A stretch of DNA of 64,000 nt from Symsagittifera roscoffensis (lineage: Eukaryota; Xenacoelomorpha; Acoela; Convolutidae): the NCBI RefSeq assembly GCF_963678635.1, contig NC_087068.1, positions 33,241,436 to 33,305,435 on the forward strand, in the 5' to 3' direction. This document shows positions 26,786 to 39,926 of this stretch, one piece after another. Both the position numbers and the translations under genes were made by a program. Numbering within the stretch: the first letter of the stretch is position 1; the number at the start of each line of letters is the position of its first letter. Below the pieces are notes generated by a model. It was not told the origin of the DNA and made no database searches. It was given only the letters and a program-made list of their open reading frames with translations.

Positions 26786-29700
26786 CAAAAACTGGATTGG
26801 TTAAATGGTTTCTTAGTCTTAGGACATACTAAAAGGTAAGATGAATTTCGCCTCAAAAAGGCAAATGGAAGATGGTTTGAGGTCGATGGTTGCATAATGA
26901 GAAAAAAAAATGGAGTAGCCGCTATTTGAGGGGATTGAAAAAACACAAATGAATGAAATTATCGGAAATCAAACCCCTCACACTGACGTTGATTATCCGC
27001 AAAACAAACGATGGCAAAAAATGAAAACTTTTGACAGGAGAAACCGACGCTATACGAAAACTGGACGCTATCTGAAGCCACATTACCTGAAAACAAGAAC
27101 TGGATTGGGTAAACGGTTTCTTAGTCTTAGGACATACTGAAATGTAAGATGAATTTCGTTTCAAAAAAGCAAATGGAAGATGGTTTGAGATCGAGGGTTG
27201 CATAATGAGAAAAAAATGGAGTAGCCGCTATTTGAGGGGATTGAAAAAACACAAATGAATGAAGTTCTAGGAATACAAACCCCTCACACTGCCGTTGATT
27301 ATCCGCAAAATAATTGATGGCAAAAAATGAAAACTTTTGACAGGAGACAGCGACGCTATCCGAAAACTGGACGCTATCTGAAGCGACGCTATCTGAAAAC
27401 AAGAACTGGATTGGGTAAACGGTTTCTTAGTCTTAGGACATACTAAAAGGTAAGATGAATTTCGCTTCAAAAAGGCAAACGGAAGATGGTTTGAGGTCGA
27501 TGGTTGCATAATGAGAAAAAAAAATGGAGTAGCCGCTATTTGAGGGGATTGAAAAAACACAAATGAATGAAATTATCGGAAATCAAACCCCTCACACTGA
27601 CGTTGATTATCCGCAAAACAAACGATGGCAAAAAATGAAAACTTTTGACAGGAGAAACCGACGCTATACGAAAACTGGACGCTATCTGAAGCCACATTAC
27701 CTGAAAACAAGAACTGGATTGGGTAAACGGTTTCTTAGTCTTAGGACATACTGAAATGTAAGATGAATTTCGTTTCAAAAAAGCAAATGGAAGATGGTTT
27801 GAGATCGAGGGTTGCATAATGAGAAAAAAATGGAGTAGCCGCTATTTGAGGGGATTGAAAAAACACAAATGAATGAAGTTCTAGGAATACAAACCCCTCA
27901 CACTGCCGTTGATTATCCGCAAAATAATTGATGGCAAAAAATGAAAACTTTTGACAGGAGACAGCGACGCTATCCGAAAACTGGACGCTATCTGAAGCGA
28001 CGCTATCTGAAAACAAGAACTGGATTGGGTAAACGGTTTCTTAGTCTTAGGACATACTAAAAGGTAAGATGAATTTCGCTTCAAAAAGGCAAACGGAAGA
28101 TGGTTTGAGGTCGATGGTTGCATAATGAGAAAAAAAAATGGAGTAGCCGCTATTTGAGGGGATTGAAAAAACACAAATGAATGAAATTATCGGAAATCAA
28201 ACCCCTCACACTGACGTTGGTTATCCGCAAAACAAACGATGGCAAAAAATGAAAACTTTTGACAGGAGAAACCGACGCTATACGAAAACTGGACGCTATC
28301 TGAAGCCACATTACCGGAAAACAAGAACTAGATTTGGTAAACGGTTTCTTAGTCTTAGGACATACTGAAATGTAAGATGAATTTCGTTTCAAAAAGGCAA
28401 ATGGAAGATGGTTTGAGATCGAGGGTTGCATAATGAGAAACAAAATGGAGTAGCCGCTATTTGAGGGGATTGAAAAAACACAAATGAATGAAATTCTCGG
28501 AAATCAAACCCCTCACACTGACGTTGATTATCCGCAAAACAAACGATGGCAAAAAATGAAAACTTTTGACAGGAGACAGCGACGCTATCCGAAAACTGGA
28601 CGCTATCTGAAGCGACGCTATCTGAAAACAAGAACTGGATTGGGTAAACGGTTTCTTTGTCTTATGAGGGCATTAGTCTTAGGACATAGTAAAATGTAAG
28701 ATGAATTTCGCTTCAAAAGGGAAAATGGAAGATGGTTTGAGGTCGAGGGTTGCATAATGAGAAAAAAAAAACGAAGAAACCGCTATATGAGGGGATTGAA
28801 AATACACAATGAAATGACATTCTCGGAACACAAACCCCTCACACTGTCATTGATTATCCGCAAAACAAACGATGGCAAAAAATGAAAACTTTTGACAGGA
28901 GACAGCGACGCTATCCGAAAACTGGACGCTATCTGAAGCCACATTACCTGATAACAAGAACTGGATTGGGTAAACGGTTTCTTAGTCTTAGGACATACTA
29001 AAATTTAAGATGAATTTCGTTTCAAAAAGGCAAATGGAAGATGGTTTGAGATCGAGGGTTGCATAATCAGAAAAAAAATGGATTAGCCGCTATTTGAGGG
29101 GATTGAAAAAACACAAATGAATGAAATTCTCGGAAATCAAACCCCTCACACTGACGTTGATTATCCGCAAAACAAACGATGGCAAAAAATGAAAACTTTT
29201 GACAGGAGACAGCGACGCTATCCGAAAACTGGACGCTATCTGAAGCCACATTACCTGATAACAAGAACTGGATTGGGTAAACGGTTTCTTAGTCTTAGGA
29301 CATACTAAAATTTAAGATGAATTTCGTTTCAAAAAGGCAAATGGAAGATGGTTTGAGATCGAGGGTTGCATAATGAGAAAAAAATGGATTAGCCGCTATT
29401 TAAGGGGATTGAAAAAACACAAATGAATGAAATTCTCGGAAATCAAACCCCTCACACTGACGTTGATTATCCGCAAAACAAACGATGTCAAAAAATGAAA
29501 ACTTTTGACAGGAGACAGCGACGCTATCCAAAAACTGGACGCTATCTGAAGCGACGCTATCTGAAAACAAGAACTGGATTGGGTAAACGGTTTCTTAGTC
29601 TTATGAGGGGATTAGTCTTAGGACATAGTAAAATGTAAGATGAATTTCGCTTCAAAAGGGAAAATGGAAGATGGTTTGAGGTCGAGGGTTGCATAATGAG

Positions 29701-32700
29701 AAAAAAAAACGAAGAAACCGCTATAAGAGGGGATTGAAAATACACAATGAAATGACATTCTCGGAACACGAACCCCTCACACTGTAATTGATTATCCGCA
29801 AAACAAACGATGGCAAAAAATGAAAACTTTTGACAGGCGACAGCGACGCTATCCGAAAACTGGACGCTATCTGAAGCCACATTACCTGATAACAAGAACT
29901 GGATTGGGTAAACGGTTTCTTAGTCTTAGGACATACTAAAAATTAAGATGAATTTCGTTTCAAAAAGGCAAATGGAAGATGGTTTGAGATCGAGGGTTGC
30001 ATAATGAGAAAAAAAATGGATTAGCCGCTATTTGAGGGGATTGAAAAAACACAAATGAATGAAATTCTCGGAAATCAAACCCCTCACACTGACGTTGATT
30101 ATCCGCAAAACAAACGATGGCAAAAAATGAAAACTTTTGACAGGAGACAGCGACGCTATCCGAAAACTGGACGCTATCTGAAGCCACATTACCTGATAAC
30201 AAGAACTGGATTGGGTAAACGGTTTCTTAGTCTTATGAGGGGATTAGTCTTAGAACATAGTAAAATGTAAGATGAATTTCGCTTCAAAAGGGAAAATGGA
30301 AGATGGTTTGAGGTCGAGGGTTGCATAATGAGAAAAAAAAACGAAGAAACCGCTATATGAGGGGATTGAAAATACACAATGAAATGACATTCTCGGAACA
30401 CAAACCCCTCACACTGTCATTGATTATCCGCAAAACAAACGATGGCAAAAAATGAAAACTTTTGACAGAAGACAGCGACGCTATCCGAAAACTGGACGCT
30501 ATCTGAAGCCACATTACCTGATAACAAGAACTGGATTGGGTAAACGGTTTCTTAGTCTTAGGACATACTAAAATTTACGATGAATTTCGTTTCAAAAAGG
30601 CAAATGGAAGATGGTTTGAGATCGAGGGTTGCATAATGAGAAAAAAAATGGATTAGCCGCTATTTGAGGGGATTGAAAAAAAAACAAATGAATGAAATTC
30701 TCGGAAATCAAACCCCTCACACTGACGTTGATTATTCGCAAAACAAACGATGGCAAAAAATGAAAACTTTTGTCAGGAGACAGCGACGCTATCCGAAAAC
30801 TGGACGCTATCTGAAGCGACGCTATCTGAAAACAAGAACTGGATTGGGTAAACGGTTTCTTAGTCTTATGAGGGCATTAGTCTTAGGACATAGTAAAATG
30901 TAAGATGAATTTCGCTTCAAAAGGGAAAATGGAAGATGGTTTGAGGTCGAGTGTTGTTTAATGAGAAAAAAAAAACGAAGAAACCGCTATATGAGGGGAT
31001 TGAAAATACACAATGAAATGACATTCTCGGAACACAAACCCCTCACACCGTCATTGATTATCCGCAAAACAAACGATGGCAAAAAAAGAAAACTTTTGAC
31101 AGGAGACAGCGACGCTATCCGAAAACTGGACGCTATCTGAAGCTACAAAATCTGAAAACAAGAACTGGATTGGTTAAATGGTTTCTTAGTCTTAGGACAT
31201 ACTGAACTGTGAGATGAATTTTGTTTCAAAAAGGCAAATGGAAGATGGTTTGAGATCGAGGGTTGCATAATCAGAAAAAAAAATGGAGTAGCCGCTATTT
31301 GAGGGGATTGAAAAAACACAAATGAATGAAACTCTCGGAAATCAAACCCCTCACACTGACGTTGATTATCCGCAAAAGAAACGATGGCAAAAAATGAAAA
31401 CTTTTGACAGGAGACAGCGACGCTATCCAAAAACTGGACGCTATCTGAAGCTACAATATCTGAAAACAAGAACTGGATTGGTTAAATGGTTTCTTAGTCT
31501 TAGGACATACTAAAAGGTAAGATGAATTTCGCTTCAAAAAGGCAAATGGAAGATGGTTTGAGGTCGATGGTTGCATAATGAGAAAAAAAAAGGAGTAGCC
31601 GCTCTTTGAGGGGATTGAAAAAACACAAATGAAAGAAATTCTCGGAAATCAAACCCCTCACACTGACGTTGATTATCCGCAAAGCAAACAATGGCAAAAA
31701 ATGAAAACTTTTGACAGGAGACAGCGACGCTATCCGAAAACTGGACGCTATCTGAAGCCACATTACCTGAAAACAAGAACTGGATTGGGTAAACGGTTTC
31801 TTAGTCTTAGGACATACTGAAATGTAAGATGAATTTTGTTTCAAAAAGGCAAATGGAAGATGGTTTGAGATCGAGGGTTGCATAATGAGAAAAAAAAACG
31901 GAGTAGCCGCTATTTGAGCGGATTGAAAAAACACAAATGAATGAAACTCTCGGAAATCAAACCCCTCACACTGACGTTGATTATCCGCAAAACAAACGAT
32001 GGCAAAAAATGAAAACTTTTGACAGGAGACAGCGACGCTATCCGAAAACTGGACGCTATCTGAAGCTACAATATCTGAAAACAAGAACTGGATTGGTTAA
32101 ATGGTTTCTTAGTCTTAGGACATACTAAAATGTAAGATGAATTTCGCTTCAAAAAGGCAATGGAAGATGGTTTGAGGTCGATGGTTGCATAATGAGAAAA
32201 AAAAATGGAGTAGCCGCTATTTGAGGGGATTGAAAAAACACAAATGAATGAAATTCTCGGAAATCAAACCCCTCACACTGACGTTGATTATCCGCAAAAC
32301 AGACAATGGCAAACAATGAAAACTTTTGACAGGAGACAGCGACGCTATCCGAAAACTGGACGCTATCTGAAGCCACATTACCTGAAAACAAGAACTGGAT
32401 TGGGTAAACGGTTTCTTAGTCTTATGAGGGGATTAGTCTTAAGACATAGTAAAAAGTAAGATGAATTTCGCTTCAAAAGGGAAAATGGAAGATGGTTTGA
32501 GGTCGAGGGTTGCATAATGAGAAAAAAAACGAAGAAACCGCTATATGAGGGGATTGAAAATACACAATGAAATGACATTCTCGGAACACAAACCCCTCAC
32601 ACTGTCATTGATTATCCGCAAAACAAACGATGGCAAAAAATGAAAAATTTTGACAGGAGACAGCGACGCTATCCGAAAACTGGACGCTACCTGAAGCCCC

Positions 32701-33365
32701 ATTACCTGAAAACAAGAACTGGATTGGGTAAACGGTTTCTTAGTCTTATGAGGGGATTAGTCTTAGGACATAGTAAAAAGTAAGATGAATTTTGTTTCAA
32801 AAAGGCAAATGGAAGATGGTTTGAGATCGAGGGTTGCATAATGAGAAAAAAAAAACGAAGTAGCCGCTATTTGAGCGGATTGAAAAAACACAAGTGAATG
32901 AAACTCTCGGAAATCAAACCCCTCACACTGACGTTGATTATCCGCAAAACAAACGATGGCAAAAAATGAAAACTTTTGACAGGCGACAGCGACGCTATCC
33001 GAAAACTGGACGCTATCTGAAGCGACGCTATCTGAAAACAAGAACTGGATTGGGTAAACGGTTTCTTAGTCTTAGGACATACTAAAATGTAAGATGATTT
33101 TCGCTTCAAAAAGGCAAATGGAAGATGGTTTGAGGTCGAGGGTTGCATAATGAGAAAAAAATGGAGTAGCCGCTATTCGAGGGGACTGAAAAAACACAAA
33201 TGAATGAAATTCTCGGAAATTAAACACCTCACACTGACGTTGATTATCCGCAAAACAAACGATGGCAAAAAATGAAAACTTTTGACAGGAGACAGCGACG
33301 CTATCTGAAAACTGGACGCTATCTGAAGCGACGCTATCTGAAAACAAGAGCTGGATTGGGTAAAC
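26786..33365. repeat. Satellite array II (about 21 monomers of roughly 307 bp)
   Basis: Head-to-tail monomers with few changes; each contains 'caaacccctcacactg', 'gattatccgcaaaacaaacga', a run of GACGCTATC sub-repeats of 15-18 bp, 'ctggattgggtaaacgg' and 'aggacatact'. Between about 26934 and 28430 the repeating unit is a 614-bp dimer, whose first two copies look identical. Each monomer leaves a 63-codon frame open on the plus strand and 90-110 codons on the minus strand; I treat these as by-products. Confidence 0.93.
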
Positions 33366-33835
33366 GTTTTTCTGCAAAACTCGACCAAACACATTCATCC
33401 AGGGGCGGCCAATATGTATTAATTTTCCAAAAAGTGCCCAAAATTAGCATTTTTGACCAGCTCCTCACGTCATCCCCCCAGCCCTAACGTACTCCCCCAA
33501 CATACACCCCCCCCCCCCACGTATCCACCCCCCTCACGTTCCCCCATCCCCAACGTACTCCGCCACCAACACTAGAGGACATCTTACTAGTACGGGGAAG
33601 CGTGGGGGGGGAGTTAGTGTGGGATCTATAGGTAACTTTTTGGAACTTTCATAACTCGATTGAAAATAGGAAAAAATGAAATATGGCGAGAGAACAAAAT
33701 AACTAACTTAAATTTAAAAAAATTATGAAAAATGGAAAACAACACACAAAAAGATTTGAATAAATAGATTATTATCCATTATAATTGGTTAAAACGGATT
33801 ATTTTTCTTTTGATAAAATTTTTTGAAAGAAATCG
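33366..33835. repeat. Satellite-unit right block, copy 2
   Basis: Near copy of 26096-26560, including the C-rich and G-rich tracts. It ends array II and leads straight into the next left block. Confidence 0.75.
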
Positions 33836-34045
33836 ATTTTAATAAATTATAATCGATTATTTTTGTTATTTTGTAGTGACTGACAATAAAAATCCACTAT
33901 AATCGATTATTATCCATGAAACTTCAGTGCTGGTAGTCTACTGGTTATATGTGGTGTTCATGAGAGCCACATATAGAGTACAGAACAGACCCGGTAATTG
34001 GTCTCGCAAAACCAACAAATAATCAGGGCCGGAACTTTCTTCAAT
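33836..34045. repeat. Satellite-unit left block, copy 3
   Basis: Near copy of 26561-26785 with ATAATCGATTAT at 33849-33860 and 33899-33910, again 50 bp apart. Confidence 0.75.
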
Positions 34046-37000
34046 GGTGCGATAAACAAAAACTGGATTGGTTAAATGGTTTTTTAGTCTTAGGACATAC
34101 TAAAAGGTAAGATGAATTTCGCTTCAAAAAGGCAAATGGAAGATGGTTTGAGGTCGATGGTTGCATAATGAGACAAAAAAAATGGAGTAGCCGCTATTTG
34201 AGGGGATTGAAAAAACACAAATGAATGAAATTATCGGAAATCAAACCCCTCACACTGACGTTGATTATAAGCAAAACAAACGATGGCAAAAAATGAAAAC
34301 TTTTGACAGGAGACAGCGACGCTATACGGAAACTGGACGCTATCTGAAGCCACATTACCTGAAAACAAGAACTGGATTGGGTAAACGATTTCTTAGTCTT
34401 AGGACATATTGAAATGTAAGATGAATTTCGTTTCAAAAAGGCAAATGGAAGATGGTTTGAGATCGAGGGTTGCATAATGAGAAAAAAAAATGGAGTAGCC
34501 GCTATTTGAGGGGATTGAAAAAATACAAATTAAAGAAATTCTCGGAAATCAAACCCCTCACACTGACGTTGATTATCCGCAAAACAAACGATGGCAAAAA
34601 ATGAAAACTTTTTACAGGAGACAGCGACGCTATCCGAAAACTGGACGCTATCTGAAGCGACGCTATCTGAAAACAAGAACTGGATTGGGTAAACGGTTTC
34701 TTAGTCTTAGGACATACTAAAATGTAAGATGAATTTCGCTTCAAAAAGGCAAATGGAAGATGGTTTGAGGTCGAGGGTTGCATAATGAGAAAAAAAACGA
34801 AGCAACCGCTATATGAGGGGATTGAAAATACACAATGAAATGACATTCTCGGAACACAAACACCTCACACTGTCATTGATTATCCGCAAAACAAACGAGG
34901 GCAAAAAATGAAAACTTTTGACAGGAGACAGCGACGCTATCCGAAAACTGGACGCTATCTGAAGCGACAATATCTGAAAACAAGAACTGGATTGGGTAAA
35001 TGGTTTCTTAGTCTTAGGACATACTAAAAGGTAAGATGAATTTCGCTTCAAAAAGGCAAATGGAAGATGGTTTGAGGTCGATGGTTGCATAATGAGACAA
35101 AAAAAATGGAGTAGCCGCTATTTGAGGGGATTGAAAAAACACAAATGAATGAAATTATCGGAAATCAAACCCCTCACACTGACGTTGAATATAAGCAAAA
35201 CAAACGATGGCAAAAAATGAAAACTTTTGACAGGAGACAGCGACGCTATACGGAAACTGGACGCTATCTGAAGCCACATTACCTGAAAACAAGAACTGGA
35301 TTGGGTAAACGGTTTCTTAGTCTTAGGACATACTGAAATGTAAGATGAATTTCGTTTCAAAAAGGCAAATGGAAGATGGTTTGAGATCGAGGGTTGCATA
35401 ATGAGAAAAAAAAATGGAGTAGCCGCTATTTGAGGGGATTGAAAAAATACAAATTAAAGAAATTCTCGGAAATCAAACCCCTCACACTGACGTTGATTAT
35501 CCGCAAAACAAACGATGGCAAAAAATGAAAACTTTTTACAGGAGACAGCGACGCTATCCGAAAACTGGACGCTATCTGAAGCGACGCTATCTGAAAACAA
35601 GAACTGGATTGGGTAAACGGTTTCTTAGTCTTAGGACATACTAAAATGTAAGATGAATTTCGCTTCAAAAAGGCAAATGGAAGATGGTTTGAGGTCGAGA
35701 GTTGCATAATGAGAAAAAAAAACGAAGCAACCGCTATATGAGGGGATTGAAAATACACAATGAAATGACATTCTCTGAACACAAACACCTCACACTGTCA
35801 TTGATTATCCGCAAAACAAACGATGGCAAAAAATGAAAACTTTTTACAGGAGACAGCGACGCTATCCGAAAACTGGACGCTATCTGAAGCGACAATATCT
35901 GAAAACAAGAACTGGATTGGGTAAATGGTTTCTTAGTCTTAGGACATACTAAAATGTAAGATGAATTTCGCTTCAAAAAGGCAAACGGAAGATGGTTTGA
36001 GGTCGAAGGTTGCATAATGAGAAAAAAAATGGAGTAGCCGCTAATTGAGGGGATTGAAAAAAGACAAATGAATGAAGTTCTCGGAAATCAAACCCCTCAC
36101 ACTGACCTTGATTATCTGCAAAACAAACGATGGCAAAAAATGAAAACTTTTGACAGGAGACAGCGACGCTATCCGAAAACTGGACGCTATCTGAAGCCAC
36201 ATTACCTGAAAACAAGAACTGGATTGGGTAAACGGTTTCTTAGTCTTAGGACATACTGAAATGTAAGATGAATTTTGCTTCAAAAAGGCAAATAGAAGAT
36301 GGTTTGAGGTCGAAGGTTGCATATTGAGAAAAAAAAATGGAGAAGCCGCTATTTGAGGTAATTGAAAGTACACAACTAAACGACATTCTCGGAACACAAA
36401 CCCCTCACACTGTCATTGGTTATCCGCAAAACAAACGACGGCAAGAAAGGAAAACTTTTCACAGGAGACAGCGACGCTATCTGAAAACTGAACGCTATCT
36501 GAAGCGACAATATATGAAAACAAGAACTGGATTGGGTAAACGGTTTCTTAGTCTTAGGACATACTGAAATGTAAGATGTATTTCGCTTCAAAAAGGCAAA
36601 TAAAAGATGGTTTGAGGTCGATCATTGCATAATGGGGGAAAAAAGAGAAACCGCCATACGAGGGGATTGAAAGTACAGAATGAAATGACATTCTCGAAAC
36701 ACAAACCCCTCACACTGTCATTGATTGTCCGCAAAACAAACGACGGCAAGAAAGGAAAACTTTTGACAGGAGACAGCGACGCTATTTGAAAACTGGACGC
36801 TATCTGAAACGACGCTATCTGAAAACAAGAACTGGATTGGGTAAACGGTTTCTTAGTCTTAGGAAACACTAAAAGGTAAGATGAATTTCGCATCAAAAAG
36901 GCAAATGGAAGATGGTTTGAGGTCGATGGTTGCATAATGAGAAAAAAAAACGAAGAAACCGCTATATGAGGGGATTGAAAATACAGAATGAAATGACATT

Positions 37001-37100
37001 CTCGGAACACAAACCCCTCACACTGTCATTGATTTTCCGCAAAACAAACGACGGCAAAAAGGAAAACTTTTGGCAGGAGACAGCGACGCTATCTGTAAAC
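34046..37100. repeat. Satellite array III (about 10 monomers)
   Basis: Same monomer as array II. About 34200-35120 and 35120-36040 are two copies of a 924-bp trimer. The last monomers (from about 36250) are more diverged, as is usual at array edges. The array stops near 37100 inside a monomer with no right block. Confidence 0.92.
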
Positions 37101-37467
37101 TATGGAATAGCAAAAAAAGATATCATAGGCTGACATTACAAAGCTGTTTGTCCAAGTTGCAATAGAAGTTGCAGTCGCAAAAGTAGGAGATGCTGGCAAC
37201 AAAAAACACTTCCGGCGGAAGCTGGGATCAAGGTCTAGCAAACGAATTAATCCCCTCCGATTAATTCAGAGAAAAATTCCTTCATGGCGGCAGGAGAAAA
37301 ATGCCGATCACAGTTTAGCTGACCGCTGAGGAATAGAACAAAACTTCCAGCTCGGTTGAAAAATATGAGGCCATGGTTGATACGAAAGACTCCGCATCAG
37401 GGTGCGCAATAAGCAGAAAGCGAATGTGAATGTTGAATATCCGCTGCAAAAACGTTCAACAGTAGTA
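37101..37467. other. Unassigned sequence after the satellite
   Basis: About 370 bp, less AT-rich than its surroundings, no convincing gene. Short frames with basic residues are present on the plus strand but broken by stops; it could be a decayed transposon ORF. Confidence 0.35.
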
Positions 37468-37688
37468 TTGTATCGTGTCCCGGATCCTAAGTGGGGGGGG
37501 GGGGGGTCCTTCCTAAGGGGGGGGGGGGGTCCTCACGTAAAGCAAAATCCTAGGAAAGGGTCCTTAATTTTTTGGAGGACCCTCTTCCTAGGATTTTGTG
37601 GACGAAAGAAATTTTCCACCCAAAAAGCAGAAGACCCCCTGCTTAGGATTTTGCTAAGTTTAGCTTAACAACAAGGGACACGATACAA
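37468..37688. mobile_element. MITE-like 221-bp element with poly-G tracts
   Basis: Perfect 14-bp terminal inverted repeats, TTGTATCGTGTCCC (37468-37481) and its complement (37675-37688). Inside are two copies of a 'cctaag..G(12-13)..tcc' phrase and a long hairpin (37543-37563 with 37577-37598, one bulge). No clear target duplication. Non-coding; a 88-codon frame across it is chance. Confidence 0.65.
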
Positions 37689-37969
37689 AATTCTTTCTAA
37701 TTCCAAATTTTGGGGTCCTAATTATTGTTCCTGGTTAATAATAAGAATCATATTAATTTTATAGTTGTTTCGTGCAAGTGAACTTTCGACCTAGTTGAAA
37801 TTTGTTAGTGAACGAGGAATTGACTTTTATGGTATATAATAAAAATTCGCCGGCGATTTTGGCAGCGTAGCTTAACTGATGGCAGCAGTAAACTAATTCC
37901 TTAACTTGACCTATATTTTATGGTGAAAAGGCAGTAAATTGAAATCACTCTCCAAAGGCGGCGGCCGTA
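37689..37969. other. Region upstream of the first Maverick-type gene
   Basis: About 280 bp without a gene. TATATAAT at 37833-37840 could be a TATA box for the ORF starting at 37970, although the distance to the ATG (about 130 bp) is long. Confidence 0.35.
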
Positions 37970-38539
37970 ATGATAAATTTGTCAATTTTTGAAATAAGAA
38001 AAATGAAATTAGAGGGAATTTGGTGTACTGATCATATCGATAATGAACATTTACAATTAAGAGTGTTTTCAACCGCAGAAACAAACTCATTTTTCAAATA
38101 TAGTAATGAACGCTACGTCGTTTCCCTCGAAAGGGCAAAGGAAATTTCAAAGAAAGATTACAAGTTAATTTTCAAAGAACAATTTTATTTGAGTGAGCTT
38201 CAACAAATCTGTTGGTGCATTTCTACAAAACGAAAGTATGGTACTGTGAGCGATTTGAATATTGCTGATTATGAAAACGTATTCAACTATTCGTTTGACT
38301 TTAACTCAATATGGGTTGATAAAGACTTGGAGAGAAAAATCCGTCTATGTTTCAACAAGCTATCAAAATGCAAAAAATTTCCCGTGGTTTATTTAATTAT
38401 TTACCACCGTTATCTTAATGAATCTAAATTGAATTTGCAAGGTCACTTTTATTTCCACTGGCTTGAAATTCAGCAGGTTGGAGAGCTGTTGGAAAAACTA
38501 AACAATGAAATTGCAAAAAAGCAGAGTAACTCCTATTGA
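37970..38539 (+). CDS. PC4-like protein, 189 aa
   Basis: Homologous to the minus-strand ORF at 50743-51282: shared motifs are FYLxELxQIxWxIS (about residues 71-84), RxxFNxLSKxxxxPVVYxxIY (about 125-145) and FxFHWLEIxQ (about 162-171). The sequence looks like two successive units, each made of strands followed by an aromatic strand and a helix with an acidic ExxQI/W pattern, which resembles the single-stranded-DNA-binding PC4 (p15) coactivator fold. If right, it would bind transposon DNA or act in transcription. Unique in this window. It overlaps the next ORF by 35 nt in another frame, so the two may be separate genes or one broken by a frameshift. Confidence 0.6.
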   Translation: MINLSIFEIRKMKLEGIWCTDHIDNEHLQLRVFSTAETNSFFKYSNERYVVSLERAKEISKKDYKLIFKEQFYLSELQQICWCISTKRKYGTVSDLNIADYENVFNYSFDFNSIWVDKDLERKIRLCFNKLSKCKKFPVVYLIIYHRYLNESKLNLQGHFYFHWLEIQQVGELLEKLNNEIAKKQSNSY

Positions 38540-38915
38540 TTTGAAAGCAATTGACGAAATTTATACGTCTTTCAAACAAATTTATCCTGATAATTCTAAC
38601 CGACGCAACTATTTTCTAGCTGCATACTTTCTGTTTTTTGTTAGTTCTGATTACCGTAACTACTACATTTTAATTAAGTGGAGACCTTATGGTGGCTTGA
38701 TTGGTATTGATAACTCTTCCTTGGACAAACACTTGAAAAATTGCAACTTTTTACGATTGCACGCTATTTCGCACGATGCGGCCGGATTTGTACACGAGTT
38801 TTATCAGCAGCGTCCCACGTACTGTTACATGTTGCCCTGGAACTGTAACAACAGCTTATTAGGACATTTGAGTGGAATAGCGTTCTGCCTTTTCATTAAG
38901 TTGAAAAAACCATAA
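38505..38915 (+). CDS. Uncharacterised 136-aa protein
   Basis: I do not recognise it. Aromatic-rich, with a hydrophobic segment (about residues 39-52) and several Cys/His in the C-terminal half. It starts inside the end of the PC4-like ORF. Sequence just beyond its stop marks the left edge of the 5.77-kb tandem duplication, so it may be truncated at the C-terminus. Confidence 0.4.
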   Translation: MKLQKSRVTPIDLKAIDEIYTSFKQIYPDNSNRRNYFLAAYFLFFVSSDYRNYYILIKWRPYGGLIGIDNSSLDKHLKNCNFLRLHAISHDAAGFVHEFYQQRPTYCYMLPWNCNNSLLGHLSGIAFCLFIKLKKP

Positions 38916-38930
38916 CTTTATCATTTACTA

Positions 38931-39470
38931 GAGTGCTAAGCGAGAGATTAGTTGTGCTTAACGTGGAAGGCTTTCGTTGCAAGAAAAAAGCCTTCGTGGT
39001 TAAAGAATAAGCAATAACAACTTCAGACTACAGCGACTGACTCATTTTTTTTTACCTTCAGTGAATTTCAATATTTTACCAAAGCTCGAACAAAAAGCTT
39101 ACAACTGGTTAACAAACTATTTTAAGGGTCTCCATTGGGAAAACGGTGATTACTTTTACATAAACTTGAATCAATTACTTCAGAGTTTTGTGTTGAGAAA
39201 TCCCGGTGCCGTTTTTTACGCTAAAGGAAAAGAAAAGACAGACTTTTTGGCCAAGTACTTGGACCGAAAGGTTGAAAACCTAGATGATTTGGGCTGTCCT
39301 CGGGTTGAAAACTTATATTTTTAAAAAAATTATCCAAGTTGCAATAGACATATACCTCATTACAACTCCAGGAATCATTGTGCCCTGGAGAAAACCAAGG
39401 TTTTTTATGATTGGTTGAAAAATGACCAACAGCGAGAGATCAGCGAAAGTGGAGACATACCTATAACCAA
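38931..39470 (+). pseudogene. Broken exonuclease-like Maverick gene, copy 1
   Basis: An N-terminal part with the phrase VVLNVEGF is followed by stops and a frameshift in a T-run, then a frame from about 39061 with KGxxKxxFL, NLDDLGCP and, after a further insertion near 39320 (T/A-run longer than in copy 2), a Cys/His-rich end with HCALEK. The order VEGF ... LGCP ... H-x-ALxK recalls the RNase H-fold (DEDD) exonucleases, with Asn where the first Asp would be. The assignment is inference; the disruption is seen directly. Copy 2 is less damaged. Confidence 0.45.
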
Positions 39471-39475
39471 ATTCA

Positions 39476-39926
39476 ATGCTTTGTGCGTGGATGACTCCAG
39501 AAGGTGGTATTAAAATTTCATTAAGGAGAATACAGCGTTTTGATTGCAGTGGCCAAATTGTTCAGAGGAAGGAGCAAGTAATAATTTCCGAGGACGAGTT
39601 GTCTACGTTGAAGAGATTTTTTCCAGTTATTGATCAATTTGTATACTTCCAGAGATTCAAAACTATCAGAAATGTTAGCCAGCAAGCGAGGAGTATATCT
39701 TCCCGAACTAGTCTTAGTGTCCAAACGTCAGCCAAGAGTTCGGATGGATCTAAACAGCAACGAATTTCCAGATCAGATTAAGACGATTGTGAAAGAGGAT
39801 ACTGTGAAGAAAATAATGCACTACGAAAAAACTGCAAATATCCCAGCAAACTTTGTTTTAGAAATGCATGACATGAATGATAGAGATTTCACACGTTGTG
39901 AATTTTTGTACTGTTCTCAATACTAA
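39476..39926 (+). pseudogene. Small PC4-like ORF with frameshift, copy 1
   Basis: A 101-aa frame (39476-39781) begins with a segment like one PC4 unit (IKISLRRIQRF..GQIVQRKEQVIISEDEL..LKRF). From about 39630 a second frame (to 39926) stays open for 98 codons with an acidic C-terminus. The two probably belonged to one gene. The same arrangement is at 45246-45696. Function would be nucleic-acid binding if the PC4 likeness is right. Confidence 0.45.

Noticed and set aside
26786..33365. CRISPR-like array
   Set aside because: The units are about 307 bp and repeat in full without unique spacers; this is a eukaryotic satellite.
26949..36567. Dozens of 63-71 aa plus-strand and 80-194 aa minus-strand ORFs, one or two per satellite monomer
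   Set aside because: They exist because the 307-bp monomer lacks stops in some frames; they shift frame between monomers, have no motif, and the longest merely runs through two monomers.
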